This document shows, piece after piece, positions 34,299-42,936 of a stretch of 64,000 nucleotides of DNA. Numbering within the stretch: position 1 is the stretch's first letter; the number at the start of each line of letters is the position of its first letter. This DNA is from Bradyrhizobium liaoningense. Lineage in GTDB: Bacteria > Pseudomonadota > Alphaproteobacteria > Rhizobiales > Xanthobacteraceae. The stretch covers positions 558,001 through 622,000 of the forward strand of contig NZ_JAFCJT010000001.1 of NCBI RefSeq assembly GCF_018130785.1. The letters run 5' to 3'. The notes beneath the pieces were generated by a model. The model made no database searches, had not been told where the DNA came from, and saw only the letters and a program-made list of their open reading frames with translations. The translations under genes were made by a program, and so were the position numbers.

Positions 34299-37220
34299 AT
34301 GTCAGGGATTCTGGTCGGTGAATTGATCCTCTGGCTGATCGTCGCGATCGTGGTGATCGTGGTCGGCGTCTACATCGTGAACTGGCTCTACCACCGCTCG
34401 TCCAAGGAGACCTCGTTCGTCCGCACCGGCTTCCTCGGCGAGCGCGTGGTGATCAACGGTGGCGCCTTCGTGCTGCCCTTCATCCACGACTACACACCCG
34501 TCAACATGAACGTACTGCCAATGGGCATCGTGCGCTCCCGGCAGGACGCCGTGATCACTCGAGACCGCATGCGCGTCGACATCGAGGCCGACTTCTATGT
34601 CCGCGTTCAGGCGACGCGCGAAGCCGTGTCCATCGCCGCCGCCACGCTCGGCCGCCGCACCATGGAGCCCGAGCAGCTCCACGCCCTCCTCGCCGGCAAA
34701 TTCATCTCCGCGATCCGTTCAATCGCCTCCGAAATGACTCTGGAGCAGATGCACGAGCAGCGCGGCGAGTATGTCGCCCGCGTCAAGGCCAACGCGGCGG
34801 AGGCCCTCGCCCAGAACGGACTCGAGCTGGAATCCGTCGCGATCACCGATCTCGACCAGACCGACCTCGAATTCTTCAACCCCTCGAACCGCTTCGACGC
34901 CGAAGGTCTGACCCGCCTGATGGAGGACATCGAGGCCAAGCGCAAGCTGCGCAACGACATCGAGCAGGATTCGATGATCAAGATCCGCTCCCGCAATCTG
35001 GAGGCCGAGCGCCAGGCCCTTGAGATCGAGCGCGAAAGCGAGACGGCTCGCCTCGAACAGGAACGCGACATCGAGATGCGTCGCGCCCTGCAACGCACTG
35101 AGGTCGCGCGTGAGCGGGCCCTGCGCGAGACCGAGGCCGAGCAGGCGCAGATTTCCGCGCGCGAGACCATCGAGAAGGCGCGCATCGCCAACGACCAGGC
35201 GATCGCGGAAGCGCGCATCGCGTCCGAGCGCGAGACACGCCAGCGCGAGATCGAACGCACCCGCACCATCGAAGAGAAGGAATTGCTCGCACGCGAGGAG
35301 ATCGAGAAGACCCGGATCGCCAACCAGCGTTCGATCGACACCAGCCGCATCGCCTCTGAGCGCGAGGTGCGCCAGCGCGAAATCGAGCGGATGCGTACCG
35401 TCGAGGAAGCCGAGATCGCCGCCCGCGAGGCGATCGAGAAGGCGCGCATCCAGCAGGATCGGGTGGTGACCGACGCCCGTATTGCCAACGAGGAAGAGAC
35501 ACGGCGCCGCGAGATCGAGCGGACCCGCGCCGTGGACGAAGCCGAGATCGCCGCCCGCGAAGCGACCGAAAAGGCCCGCATCGCGCAAACCATGATCGTC
35601 AATGTCGAGCGCATCTCGTCGGACGAGCGCACCCGCGCGCTGGAGATCCAGCAGGTGCGTACGATCCAGGAGGCCGAGATCGAGGCGCAGCGCGCGGTCG
35701 AGGCCGCGCGCATCGCCCGCGAGCGGACGCTTGCCGCCGAGCGCATCGCGGCCGAGCAGAACACGCGGCAACTCGAGATCGAGCGCAACCAGGCCCTCGA
35801 TGTCGCTGGCATCAGCGCGCGCGAAGTCACCGAAGCCTCCCGCATCGCCCAGGAGGAACGAGTTCGTTCACTTGAGATCGCCCGCAACCGCGCCGTCGAG
35901 GAAGCCGACATCGCCTCGCGCGAAGCGATCGAAGCCGCGCGGGTTGCGCAGGAGAAGACCATCGCGGCCGAGCGGATCCAGGCCGACAGGGAGACCAAGG
36001 CGCTGGAGATCGAGCGGACCGCTGCAATCGAGGCGGCCGACCTCAAGCGGCGCGACGTGATCGAGCGCCAGCGCATCGGCGTCGATCTCGCGCTGGAGTC
36101 CGAGCGGATCAATTCGTCCAAGAAGCGCGAAGTGCTCAACATCGAGCAGAAGAAGGCGATCGAGATCGCGGACGAGGACCGCGTCATCGCGCTCTCCACC
36201 AAGCGCTCCGAACGCATCGACGCCGACCGTCAGGTCAAGCAGGCCGAGATCGTCGCGCGCAAGGACGTCGAGACCACCGACGTCTCGCGAGAGCAAGCCC
36301 TGGAGGCGGCACGGATCGAACGTCGTCGCTCGATCGAGCAGCTCGAAGTTGCCCGCGTCCAGTCGCTGCAGGAAGCCGAGATTGCCGCGCGCGAAGAGGT
36401 CGAGCGAGCCCGCATTTCGTCGGATCGCGGCCTGGATGAAGCCCGCATCGGCCGCGAGCGCGAGCTGCGCAAGCTCGAAGTCAACCGCGAGAAGGAGGTG
36501 GAGACTGTTCTGATGGAGAAGGCGATCGCGATCCACCTGAAGTCGCTGGAGGAGTCCGCAGCCAGGGCCTCGGCCGAGGAGGCGCGGATGCATGCGACGG
36601 AGGCTACCGAGCGCGTCATCACTGCGCGCGAAAACGAGATCGCCAAGCGTCGCAAGAGCGTGGAAATCGTGCTGGCCGAGAAGCAGGCCGAGGAAACCCG
36701 AATTGCCGCCGAAGCCGAGCGCGTACGCGCGGCCGTCGAGGCCGAAGCGCAGCGGCTGCTCAACGAGGCCGAGAACGTGCTGACCGACCAGGCCCGCTAC
36801 TCGCTGTTTCGCCGAAAGCTGCTCGATCGCATCGAAGGCATCGTGCGCGAGAGCGTCAAGCCGATGGAGAAGATCGAGGGCATCCGCATCCTCCAGGTCG
36901 ACGGCCTCAACGGCAACGGCCATGGCGGCGGCAACGGTGGCCGCAGCGCCACCGACGAGGTGATCGACTCGGCGCTGCGCTACCGCGTCCAGGCGCCGCT
37001 GATCGACTCCATCCTCTCCGACATTGGCGTCGAAGGCGGCAGTCTCGCCAAGATGCCAGGTCTGATCCGCGAGGCGCGCGACATGCAGGGCATCAAGGAG
37101 TCCGCCCGCAAAGGCGGCGGTGGAAGCGGAGGCGGAGGCGGCGAGAAGCCGACTGCTGCCTCCTCGCCTTCCACCGAGGGCGAGCCGCCCGCGGAGCGCA
37201 GCCCGCGGAAGAAGAGCTGA
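34299..37220 (+). CDS. Giant flotillin-like SPFH protein with 44-residue hendecad repeats
   Basis: 973 residues. An N-terminal membrane helix (about 7-28) precedes an SPFH/band-7 domain ('TRDRMRVDIEADFYVRVQATREAVSIAAATLG', then 'ELESVAITDLDQTDLEFFNPSNRFDAEGL'). From about residue 280 to 620 come seven to eight imperfect 44-residue units, each four 11-residue hendecads of the type EIAAREAIEKA / RIQQDRVVTDA / RIANEEETRRR / EIERTRAVDEA. A further charged coiled coil follows, then a Gly/Ser/Pro-rich tail ending in RKKS. Ordinary flotillins are about 430-500 residues. It probably forms a membrane-anchored oligomeric scaffold. Its place inside a transport-catabolic operon suggests it organises the importer or enzymes at the membrane, which is inference. 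Long antisense frames in this gene are mirror images of the repeats. Confidence 0.85.
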   Translation: MSGILVGELILWLIVAIVVIVVGVYIVNWLYHRSSKETSFVRTGFLGERVVINGGAFVLPFIHDYTPVNMNVLPMGIVRSRQDAVITRDRMRVDIEADFYVRVQATREAVSIAAATLGRRTMEPEQLHALLAGKFISAIRSIASEMTLEQMHEQRGEYVARVKANAAEALAQNGLELESVAITDLDQTDLEFFNPSNRFDAEGLTRLMEDIEAKRKLRNDIEQDSMIKIRSRNLEAERQALEIERESETARLEQERDIEMRRALQRTEVARERALRETEAEQAQISARETIEKARIANDQAIAEARIASERETRQREIERTRTIEEKELLAREEIEKTRIANQRSIDTSRIASEREVRQREIERMRTVEEAEIAAREAIEKARIQQDRVVTDARIANEEETRRREIERTRAVDEAEIAAREATEKARIAQTMIVNVERISSDERTRALEIQQVRTIQEAEIEAQRAVEAARIARERTLAAERIAAEQNTRQLEIERNQALDVAGISAREVTEASRIAQEERVRSLEIARNRAVEEADIASREAIEAARVAQEKTIAAERIQADRETKALEIERTAAIEAADLKRRDVIERQRIGVDLALESERINSSKKREVLNIEQKKAIEIADEDRVIALSTKRSERIDADRQVKQAEIVARKDVETTDVSREQALEAARIERRRSIEQLEVARVQSLQEAEIAAREEVERARISSDRGLDEARIGRERELRKLEVNREKEVETVLMEKAIAIHLKSLEESAARASAEEARMHATEATERVITARENEIAKRRKSVEIVLAEKQAEETRIAAEAERVRAAVEAEAQRLLNEAENVLTDQARYSLFRRKLLDRIEGIVRESVKPMEKIEGIRILQVDGLNGNGHGGGNGGRSATDEVIDSALRYRVQAPLIDSILSDIGVEGGSLAKMPGLIREARDMQGIKESARKGGGGSGGGGGEKPTAASSPSTEGEPPAERSPRKKS

Positions 37221-37229
37221 GGTCGCATC

Positions 37230-37667
37230 ATGGCCCGCGTCTATGTCTCAACCGTCGTCAATGCGCGCAACGATCGCGTCTGGGCGCGGGTGCGCGACTT
37301 CAATGGCATGCCGAACTGGCATCCCGCGATAGCGGAAAGCCGCATCGAGGGCGGCGAGCCCTCGGACAAGATCGGCTGTGTCAGGGATTTTCGCCTGCGC
37401 AACGGCGACCGCATCCGCGAAAAGCTGCTCGGCCTTTCCGACTACGACATGTTCTGCACCTATTCGATCCTGGAATCCCCCATGGGCGTCGAGAACTATG
37501 TCGCGACGTTGCGGCTGACGCCGGTCACCGACGGCGACCAGACCTTCATGGAATGGACCGCCGAGTTCGACTGCGCACCCGAACGGGAAGCGGAGCTCGT
37601 CGGCAATATCGGCGGCGGCGTGTTCCAGGGCGGCTTCGACGCCCTCAAGCGCCAGTTCGGAGGGTGA
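37230..37667 (+). CDS. SRPBCC-family protein (first copy)
   Basis: 145 residues with the helix-grip SRPBCC pattern: 'DRVWARVRDFNGMPNWHPAIAES' near the N-terminus, 'DKIGCVRDFRLRNGDRIREKLLGLSDYD' and a C-terminal amphipathic helix ending 'GGFDALKRQF'. The family binds hydrophobic ligands and includes CoxG-type proteins linked to molybdenum hydroxylases. The second copy follows after five bases and is clearly paralogous, sharing DKIGCVR and LRL/RLLPVTDGD strings. Together with the hydroxylase genes this suggests substrate handling or enzyme maturation at the membrane. Confidence 0.8.
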   Translation: MARVYVSTVVNARNDRVWARVRDFNGMPNWHPAIAESRIEGGEPSDKIGCVRDFRLRNGDRIREKLLGLSDYDMFCTYSILESPMGVENYVATLRLTPVTDGDQTFMEWTAEFDCAPEREAELVGNIGGGVFQGGFDALKRQFGG

Positions 37668-37672
37668 GCTGC

Positions 37673-38116
37673 GTGCCGCATATCGTGAAAAGCACGATCC
37701 TGGATGCGCCCACCGATGCGGTGTGGAACGTGCTGCGCGATTTCAACGGACACGATCGCTGGCATCCGGCGGTCGCAAGTTCCACGATCGAGCGTGCGCA
37801 CTCGCCCGACAAGATCGGCTGTGTCAGGCGCTTCAAGCTGCAGGACGGATCGGAGCTGCGCGAGCAATTGCTGGCGCTATCCGATCTCGAGCAGACCTTC
37901 AGCTATTGCCTGCTCGATACGCCGGTCCCGCTGTTCAACTACGTGGCGCACGTCCGTCTGCTGCCGGTGACCGACGGCGACCGCACCTTCTGGCACTGGG
38001 AGTCGCGCTTCAGCACCAGGCCGGAGGACCGCGATCGCATCGTCCACATGGTCGCGGAAGACATCTACCAAGCCGGCTTCGAGGCGATCCGCCGGCACCT
38101 GAAGGAGGCGGCGTAG
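37673..38116 (+). CDS. SRPBCC-family protein (second copy)
   Basis: 147 residues from GTG 37673, with CGGAGG upstream; longer frames opening inside the previous gene are out-of-frame readings of it. It repeats the motifs of the first copy ('DAVWNVLRDFNGHDRWHPAVASSTIE', 'SPDKIGCVRRFKLQDGSELREQLLALSDLEQ') and ends in a helix 'GFEAIRRHLKEAA'. The tandem arrangement suggests duplication followed by divergence, perhaps forming a heterodimer. Two bases separate it from the FAD-subunit gene. Confidence 0.8.
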   Translation: MPHIVKSTILDAPTDAVWNVLRDFNGHDRWHPAVASSTIERAHSPDKIGCVRRFKLQDGSELREQLLALSDLEQTFSYCLLDTPVPLFNYVAHVRLLPVTDGDRTFWHWESRFSTRPEDRDRIVHMVAEDIYQAGFEAIRRHLKEAA

Positions 38117-38118
38117 CA

Positions 38119-38937
38119 ATGGCCGTGACAGTGAAGACTTTTGCCAGCACCAGCGAAGCGGTCGGCGCGCTGTCGGCAGATCGCGGCGCACGCTATCTCG
38201 GCGGCGGCACGCTGGTGATGCGGGCGCTGAATGAGGGTGACGTCTCCGTCTCGACCGTCATCCGCGCCAGCGACAAGGCCTTGACCCGGATCGACGCGTC
38301 GGGCCCGCGCGTGATGCTCGGGGCAGGCATCACCTTCGCAAGAATCCTCGCCGAGCGCGACCTCGGCTTCCTGCACGCCCCTGCCCGCTCGATCGGCGGA
38401 CCTGCGGTGCGCAACATGGGCACGGTCGGGGGCAACCTGTTCGCGCCAAGTCCCTATGGCGACTTCACGGTGGCGCTGCTTGCGCTCGAGGCCACCATCG
38501 CCGTGCAAGGCGGCTTTGGCACGCGCGACATCGCCATCGAAGAGTTCTTGCAGTCGCGCGAGCGGCAGGCCGGCACGCTGGTGCTCTCGGTGTCCTTTGC
38601 ACGGCCGGCGAGCGCGGACGCCTTCCGCTACCACAAAGTCGCCCGCATCAAGCCAAAGGGCGGCTCCGTCATCACGCTCGCAGCCCATCTGCCGATCAGC
38701 GGCGGACGGATCGCCGGGGCACGGATCGCGCTGGGTTCGATGGCGCCGACCCAGATTCGCGCACGCGCCGCCGAGCGTGTGCTCGAGGGACGTTCGCTGG
38801 ATGCCGCGACCATCGCGGCCGCGGCGGCCGCCGTCACCGAGGGCACCTCTCCCTCCGACAACGCGCTCGGCAGCGCCTGGTATCGCCGCGAGATCGCCGG
38901 CGTGCATTTGCGCCGTCTCCTCTCGGGTCAGGACTAG
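38119..38937 (+). CDS. Molybdenum hydroxylase FAD-binding (medium) subunit, CoxM-like
   Basis: 272 residues. The FAD-binding pattern is 'RYLGGGTLVMRAL' near the N-terminus and 'SIGGPAVRNMGTVGGNLFAPSPYGDFTVALLALEATI', in which the NMGTVGGN motif contacts FAD. A C-terminal CO_deh_flav_C-like domain follows ('FRYHKVARIKPKGGSVITLAA'). It passes electrons from the iron-sulfur subunit to an acceptor. The order FAD, iron-sulfur, molybdopterin subunit is the cox/xdh-type arrangement. Confidence 0.88.
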   Translation: MAVTVKTFASTSEAVGALSADRGARYLGGGTLVMRALNEGDVSVSTVIRASDKALTRIDASGPRVMLGAGITFARILAERDLGFLHAPARSIGGPAVRNMGTVGGNLFAPSPYGDFTVALLALEATIAVQGGFGTRDIAIEEFLQSRERQAGTLVLSVSFARPASADAFRYHKVARIKPKGGSVITLAAHLPISGGRIAGARIALGSMAPTQIRARAAERVLEGRSLDAATIAAAAAAVTEGTSPSDNALGSAWYRREIAGVHLRRLLSGQD

Positions 38938-38942
38938 TTGTC

Positions 38943-39419
38943 ATGGCCAAGACCGCCCTGCAATTTCGTCACAACGGCCGCGACGTCGCGATCTTCGCCG
39001 ATGGCGGCACCAATCTGCTGGTCGCCTTGCGCGAACTGATCGGCGATATGACGCCGAAATTCGGCTGCGGCCAGGGCGGTTGCGGCACCTGCAGTGTCCT
39101 GATCGACGGCGAGTTGCACCTGTCATGCCTGACGCTGGCGGAGACCGTCGCCGGCCGATCGGTGGAGACGCTTGACGGCCTGAAGCAAGGCCCGAACCTG
39201 CATCCGCTCCAGCGCGCCTTCGCCGACAATTTCGCCGCCCAATGCGGCTATTGCACGCCGGGCATGCTGATGGCGGCAAAGGCGCTGCTCGATCGCAATC
39301 CTCAGCCTAGCCGCGCCGAGGTCGTCGAGGCAATCTCCGGCAACATCTGCCGCTGCACCGGCTACGAACCCATCATCGACGCCATCCTCGCCGCTTCGGG
39401 CGGCCGGGCCAGCGCCTAA
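38943..39419 (+). CDS. Molybdenum hydroxylase [2Fe-2S] (small) subunit, CoxS-like
   Basis: 158 residues with both expected clusters. The plant-ferredoxin type has Cys42, Cys47, Cys50 and Cys62 (GCGQGGCGTC, then C). The proximal all-helical type has Cys101, Cys104, Cys136 and Cys138 (CGYC, CRC). All eight ligands are present, so the electron path should be functional. The length is typical. Confidence 0.92.
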   Translation: MAKTALQFRHNGRDVAIFADGGTNLLVALRELIGDMTPKFGCGQGGCGTCSVLIDGELHLSCLTLAETVAGRSVETLDGLKQGPNLHPLQRAFADNFAAQCGYCTPGMLMAAKALLDRNPQPSRAEVVEAISGNICRCTGYEPIIDAILAASGGRASA

Positions 39420-39430
39420 AGGATTTTGTC

Positions 39431-41023
39431 ATGCTGGAACTGCGCAAGGACATTTTCGCCGACGAGCGCGACGACAATCTCAAGGAAATCGGCAAGGGCA
39501 CGCAGCGCCAGGACATGCTCGGCCATGTCACGGGCACGTCGAGCTATTTCAACGACCACAAGCTTCAGGGCATGCTGCATCTGAAGGTGGTCCGCTCGAC
39601 CCAGGCGCACGCGCAGCTGCGCCACATCGACACCACGGAAGCCGAACGCTTGTCCGGCGTGCGCCGGATCATCCGCGGCGCCGACGTGCCGCGCAATCTC
39701 AACACGCTTCTCAGCCTCATCAACTTCGGCAAGGACGATGAGCCCACGCTGGCGGCGGACAAGGTCCGCTACAAGGGCGAGCCCGTCGTCGCCATCGTCG
39801 CGGACAGCGAGCGCGAGGCGTTCGAGGCCATCGCAAAGGTGCGGATCGACTACGCGCCACTTCCGGTCGTGCTCGACGTCGAGGACGCGCTCAAGGCCGG
39901 GGCGCCCGTGGTCAACGAGACCTATCCGAAGAACGCCTTCATCTATCACGACGTCCATGATCACCAGAAGCTGCGATTCGGTGATGCCGACGCCGCGCTC
40001 GCGACAGCCGACCACGTGCTCGAACAGCGTTACCAGATGTCGCCGATCGAGCACGCGCCGACCGAAACCAATGGCGCGATCGCCGCGCCCGACACCAATG
40101 GCCGCTACGTCGTCTACACGTCGACGCAGGCGCTGTTCTTCTCGGTCGACACCTGCGCCAAGATTTTGGACCTGCCATCCAATACCTTCCACTTCATCGG
40201 CGGCACGGTCGGCGGGGGCTTCGGCGGCAAGGTGGATACGCTGACCGAGCCGCTCGCGATCCTGGGGGCGATTCTGACCGGGCGTCCCGTCCGCTATGTG
40301 TTCGGGCGTGAGGAGGAGATGCAGTACGGCCCGCCCCGCGGCGCCGAGCGGATCTACATCAAGGACGGCGTGATGCGCGACGGCCGCATCGTCGCGCGCA
40401 AGATCCGCGCCTATTTCGACAGCGGCGCCTATACGAGACTTTCCAGCTACGCCGCGGTGAAATGCGCCGCGCATCTGCCCGGGCCCTACACGATCCCCAA
40501 TGTCTGTGGCGACGTCTATTGCGTCTTCACCAACAGGACGCCCGCCACGGCGATGCGCGGTTTCGGCGTCACCGCGATGGATTTCGCGATCGAGTGCCAG
40601 ATGGACAAGCTGGCAAACCTCGTCGGCATGGACCCGATGGAGTTCCGGATCCTCAACGCCTATCGCGACGGCGACATGAAGGCGCATCGGCGCGAAGCCA
40701 AGAACACCGCGCTGATCGAATGCGTCCAGGTCGCCGCCGAAAAGGCAAAATGGCCGATCCGCGACGAGTTCAAACGCGCCTCCTCGCGCAAGGACGGCGG
40801 CGGCAGCCGGGCTGTCATTCCATCGACACCGAGCGATGCGCGCGCACGCCCCGCCGTGCCGGCGCAACAGCGCACGACCTATGACCGGCTCCCACCGACA
40901 GTCACCCGCGAACCACCCCGCGAGCCGCCTCCCCCTGCGCCGCCGCCACCTCCTCCGCGGCCCGCGGCACCCTCGCATGGTGCGACCCGCTTCTCCTCCG
41001 TTTTCGGCACCAGGAGGCGCTAG
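39431..41023 (+). CDS. Molybdenum hydroxylase large subunit, N-terminal half with Pro-rich tail
   Basis: 530 residues. It contains the Ald_Xan_dh_C-type first domain (about 20-130) and the first Moco-binding domain with GGGFGGK (261-267) and the 'TAMRGFGVTAMDFAIECQMDKLA' region (373-395). The aerobic CO dehydrogenase Cu-binding Cys loop is absent, so the enzyme belongs to the general xanthine-dehydrogenase/hydroxylase type. After residue 455 a disordered tail rich in Pro, Arg and Ala (including runs of up to six Pro) leads to TAG 41021-41023. The next gene continues in the same frame immediately after it. The usual large subunit is a single chain of about 770-800 residues. Confidence 0.85.
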   Translation: MLELRKDIFADERDDNLKEIGKGTQRQDMLGHVTGTSSYFNDHKLQGMLHLKVVRSTQAHAQLRHIDTTEAERLSGVRRIIRGADVPRNLNTLLSLINFGKDDEPTLAADKVRYKGEPVVAIVADSEREAFEAIAKVRIDYAPLPVVLDVEDALKAGAPVVNETYPKNAFIYHDVHDHQKLRFGDADAALATADHVLEQRYQMSPIEHAPTETNGAIAAPDTNGRYVVYTSTQALFFSVDTCAKILDLPSNTFHFIGGTVGGGFGGKVDTLTEPLAILGAILTGRPVRYVFGREEEMQYGPPRGAERIYIKDGVMRDGRIVARKIRAYFDSGAYTRLSSYAAVKCAAHLPGPYTIPNVCGDVYCVFTNRTPATAMRGFGVTAMDFAIECQMDKLANLVGMDPMEFRILNAYRDGDMKAHRREAKNTALIECVQVAAEKAKWPIRDEFKRASSRKDGGGSRAVIPSTPSDARARPAVPAQQRTTYDRLPPTVTREPPREPPPPAPPPPPPRPAAPSHGATRFSSVFGTRRR

Positions 41024-42046
41024 ATGACCCGGCATCGCGGACGCGGCATGGCGTCGATCAACTATCCCATCGGCATGAATCTCGGCGGCGATCCCAGCCA
41101 GGCGCTGGTTCATTCCAACCCGAGCGGCAAGTTCACGGTGGCGCTGTCGTCGATCGACCTCGGCCAGGGCATGAAGTCGGTGACCCGGCAGATCTGCGCG
41201 GAGACGCTGGGCGTTCCCGTCGAGGACGTCTATGTCGACACCGCGGACTCAGACACCGGTCCGCATTGCATGGGCTCCTTCGCCTCGCGCGGCACCCATC
41301 GCGTCGGCAATGCGGTGATGGCCGCGGCGCGCGAGGCACGCGGCGTGATGATGGAGGCGGCCGCCGAGGAGCTCGAGGTCAACGCCGCCGATCTCGAAAC
41401 CGACGGACGCGGCAACATCCACGTCAAGGGTGCGCCGCATCGCTCGATCTCGACCAAGGACGTCGCCATCGCCGCCCAGTTCAAGCAGGGCAAGACCATC
41501 TCCGGCCGCGGCATATTCCTGGTGCCTCTGTCCAACGTCGACCCCGAAACCGGCGAGATGTCGCCGGCGACCTGCTACGCCCATGCCTGTCTCGTGGCGG
41601 AGGTCGAGGTCGACGACGAGACCGGTGAAGTCGCGATGGTCCGCATGGACTCCGCCTATGAGCTAGGCCGCGCGCTGAATCCGCGCCTGGTCGAGCAGCA
41701 GCTCGTCGGCGGCGCCTGGATGGGCATCAGCCACGCGCTCTACGAGACGACGGAGCCTCATTATCCCGACCCCGTTCACGGCCCCCGCGACTTCGTCGAA
41801 TATCTGATGCCCGGCCCGGGCGACATTTGCCCGCACGATATCGCCGTGCTGGAGCGCCCTGCGCCGGACGGTCCGTTCGGCGCCAAGGGACCGGGCGAGA
41901 TGTGCGCCAATCCCGTGCTGCCGGCGGTCGCGAATGCGATTTTCAACGCCGTCGGCGTGCGCATCGACGATCTGCCGATTACGCCGGAAAAGGTGCTGCG
42001 CGCGATCAAGACCCAGGGCGGCGCGCGGCCACAGGCGCGACGCTGA
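41024..42046 (+). CDS. Molybdenum hydroxylase large subunit, C-terminal half
   Basis: 340 residues equal to the second Moco-binding domain. It opens with RGRGMASINYPIG, the usual start of that domain, has 'VALSSIDLGQGMKSVTRQICAETLG', and contains the catalytic Glu292 in GAKGPGEMC. ATG 41024 follows the previous TAG directly and has a perfect AGGAGG seven bases ahead, so it is probably translated as a separate polypeptide that assembles with the N-terminal half. A single in-frame stop is all that separates the halves; sequencing error or strain-specific mutation is the alternative. Confidence 0.85.
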   Translation: MTRHRGRGMASINYPIGMNLGGDPSQALVHSNPSGKFTVALSSIDLGQGMKSVTRQICAETLGVPVEDVYVDTADSDTGPHCMGSFASRGTHRVGNAVMAAAREARGVMMEAAAEELEVNAADLETDGRGNIHVKGAPHRSISTKDVAIAAQFKQGKTISGRGIFLVPLSNVDPETGEMSPATCYAHACLVAEVEVDDETGEVAMVRMDSAYELGRALNPRLVEQQLVGGAWMGISHALYETTEPHYPDPVHGPRDFVEYLMPGPGDICPHDIAVLERPAPDGPFGAKGPGEMCANPVLPAVANAIFNAVGVRIDDLPITPEKVLRAIKTQGGARPQARR

Positions 42047-42054
42047 GACTGGCC

Positions 42055-42936
42055 ATGGCAGTTCGCAGCAACATCGTCGGCATCGACAACCCCGAAGCGC
42101 TGGAGAAGGCGCTTCGGGCGGCCTATTACCTCGCAGATGATGGGCTCGCGACCGCGGCCTATCTCGGCCTTGCCCTCGGCAAACCGCTCCTGCTCGAAGG
42201 CGCCCCCGGTGTCGGCAAGACCGAGGCCGCGAAAGCCATCGCCGCCGTCCTCGGCCGCCGCCTCATTCGCCTGCAATGCTACGAGGGCATCGACGCCTCG
42301 GCCGCGCTCTACGAGTGGAACTATCCACGCCAGATGCTCGCGATCCGCCAGGCCGGCGACGAGAGCATCGACATCTATGGCGAGACGTTTCTGATTGAGC
42401 GGCCGATGCTGGCGACGCTCCGCGCGCCCGACTCGACCGTGCTGCTGATCGATGAGATCGACCGCGCCGACCAGGAATTTGAGGCATTTCTGCTCGAATT
42501 TCTCTCGGATTTCCAGATCTCGATCCCGGAACGTGGCACCGTGCGCGCGGCCGAACGTCCTGTCGTCGTGCTGACGTCGAACCGGACGCGCGACCTGCAC
42601 GAGGCCCTGCGCCGCCGCTGTGTCTATCACTGGATCGACTATCCCACCGAAGAGCGGGAGGCGCGTATCGTGATGCTGCGGGCCTCGAGCGTCGCCGAGG
42701 CGACCGCGCGGGCCGTCGTCGCGGCCGTCGGCAAATTGCGCCGCGAGCCGCTCAGCAAGGCACCGGGCATCGCGGAAGCCGTCGACTGGGCCGAAGCGGC
42801 GACGCTCCTTCACAAGGGCGGTGCGCGCTGGCCCGACGCCTTCAAACGCTCGATCGGCGTGGCGCTGAAAGACGAGGAAGACCTGCACTTCATCTCGCCA
42901 CGGCTCGACGTCATGCTCGCGGAGGCGACGGCATGA
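42055..42936 (+). CDS. MoxR-family AAA+ ATPase, CoxD-like
   Basis: 293 residues with Walker A EGAPGVGKT (48-56), Walker B VLLIDEIDRAD with Asp133-Glu134, and sensor-1 'VVVLTSNRTRDLHEALRRRC'. It ends in a C-terminal lid. MoxR ATPases act as chaperones with VWA proteins to activate metalloenzymes. In cox operons CoxD works with CoxE and CoxF in maturing the Mo-containing active site. Its stop overlaps the start of the VWA gene (ATGA), the standard MoxR-VWA pairing. Here it most likely matures the split hydroxylase. Confidence 0.88.
   Translation: MAVRSNIVGIDNPEALEKALRAAYYLADDGLATAAYLGLALGKPLLLEGAPGVGKTEAAKAIAAVLGRRLIRLQCYEGIDASAALYEWNYPRQMLAIRQAGDESIDIYGETFLIERPMLATLRAPDSTVLLIDEIDRADQEFEAFLLEFLSDFQISIPERGTVRAAERPVVVLTSNRTRDLHEALRRRCVYHWIDYPTEEREARIVMLRASSVAEATARAVVAAVGKLRREPLSKAPGIAEAVDWAEAATLLHKGGARWPDAFKRSIGVALKDEEDLHFISPRLDVMLAEATA

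Noticed and set aside
34607..36217. Minus-strand Ser/Arg-rich open frame of 536 codons in the flotillin gene
   Set aside because: Its repeat pattern is simply the complement of the hendecad repeats on the plus strand.
39416..41113. Minus-strand open frame of 565 codons opposite the hydroxylase large subunit
   Set aside because: Antisense shadow caused by third-position GC; the plus strand has Moco-binding motifs and fits the operon.
38119..42046. Aerobic CO dehydrogenase (coxMSL)
   Set aside because: Gene order is cox-like, but the large subunit lacks the Cys-containing active-site loop and has AMRGFG instead, so a general hydroxylase is called.
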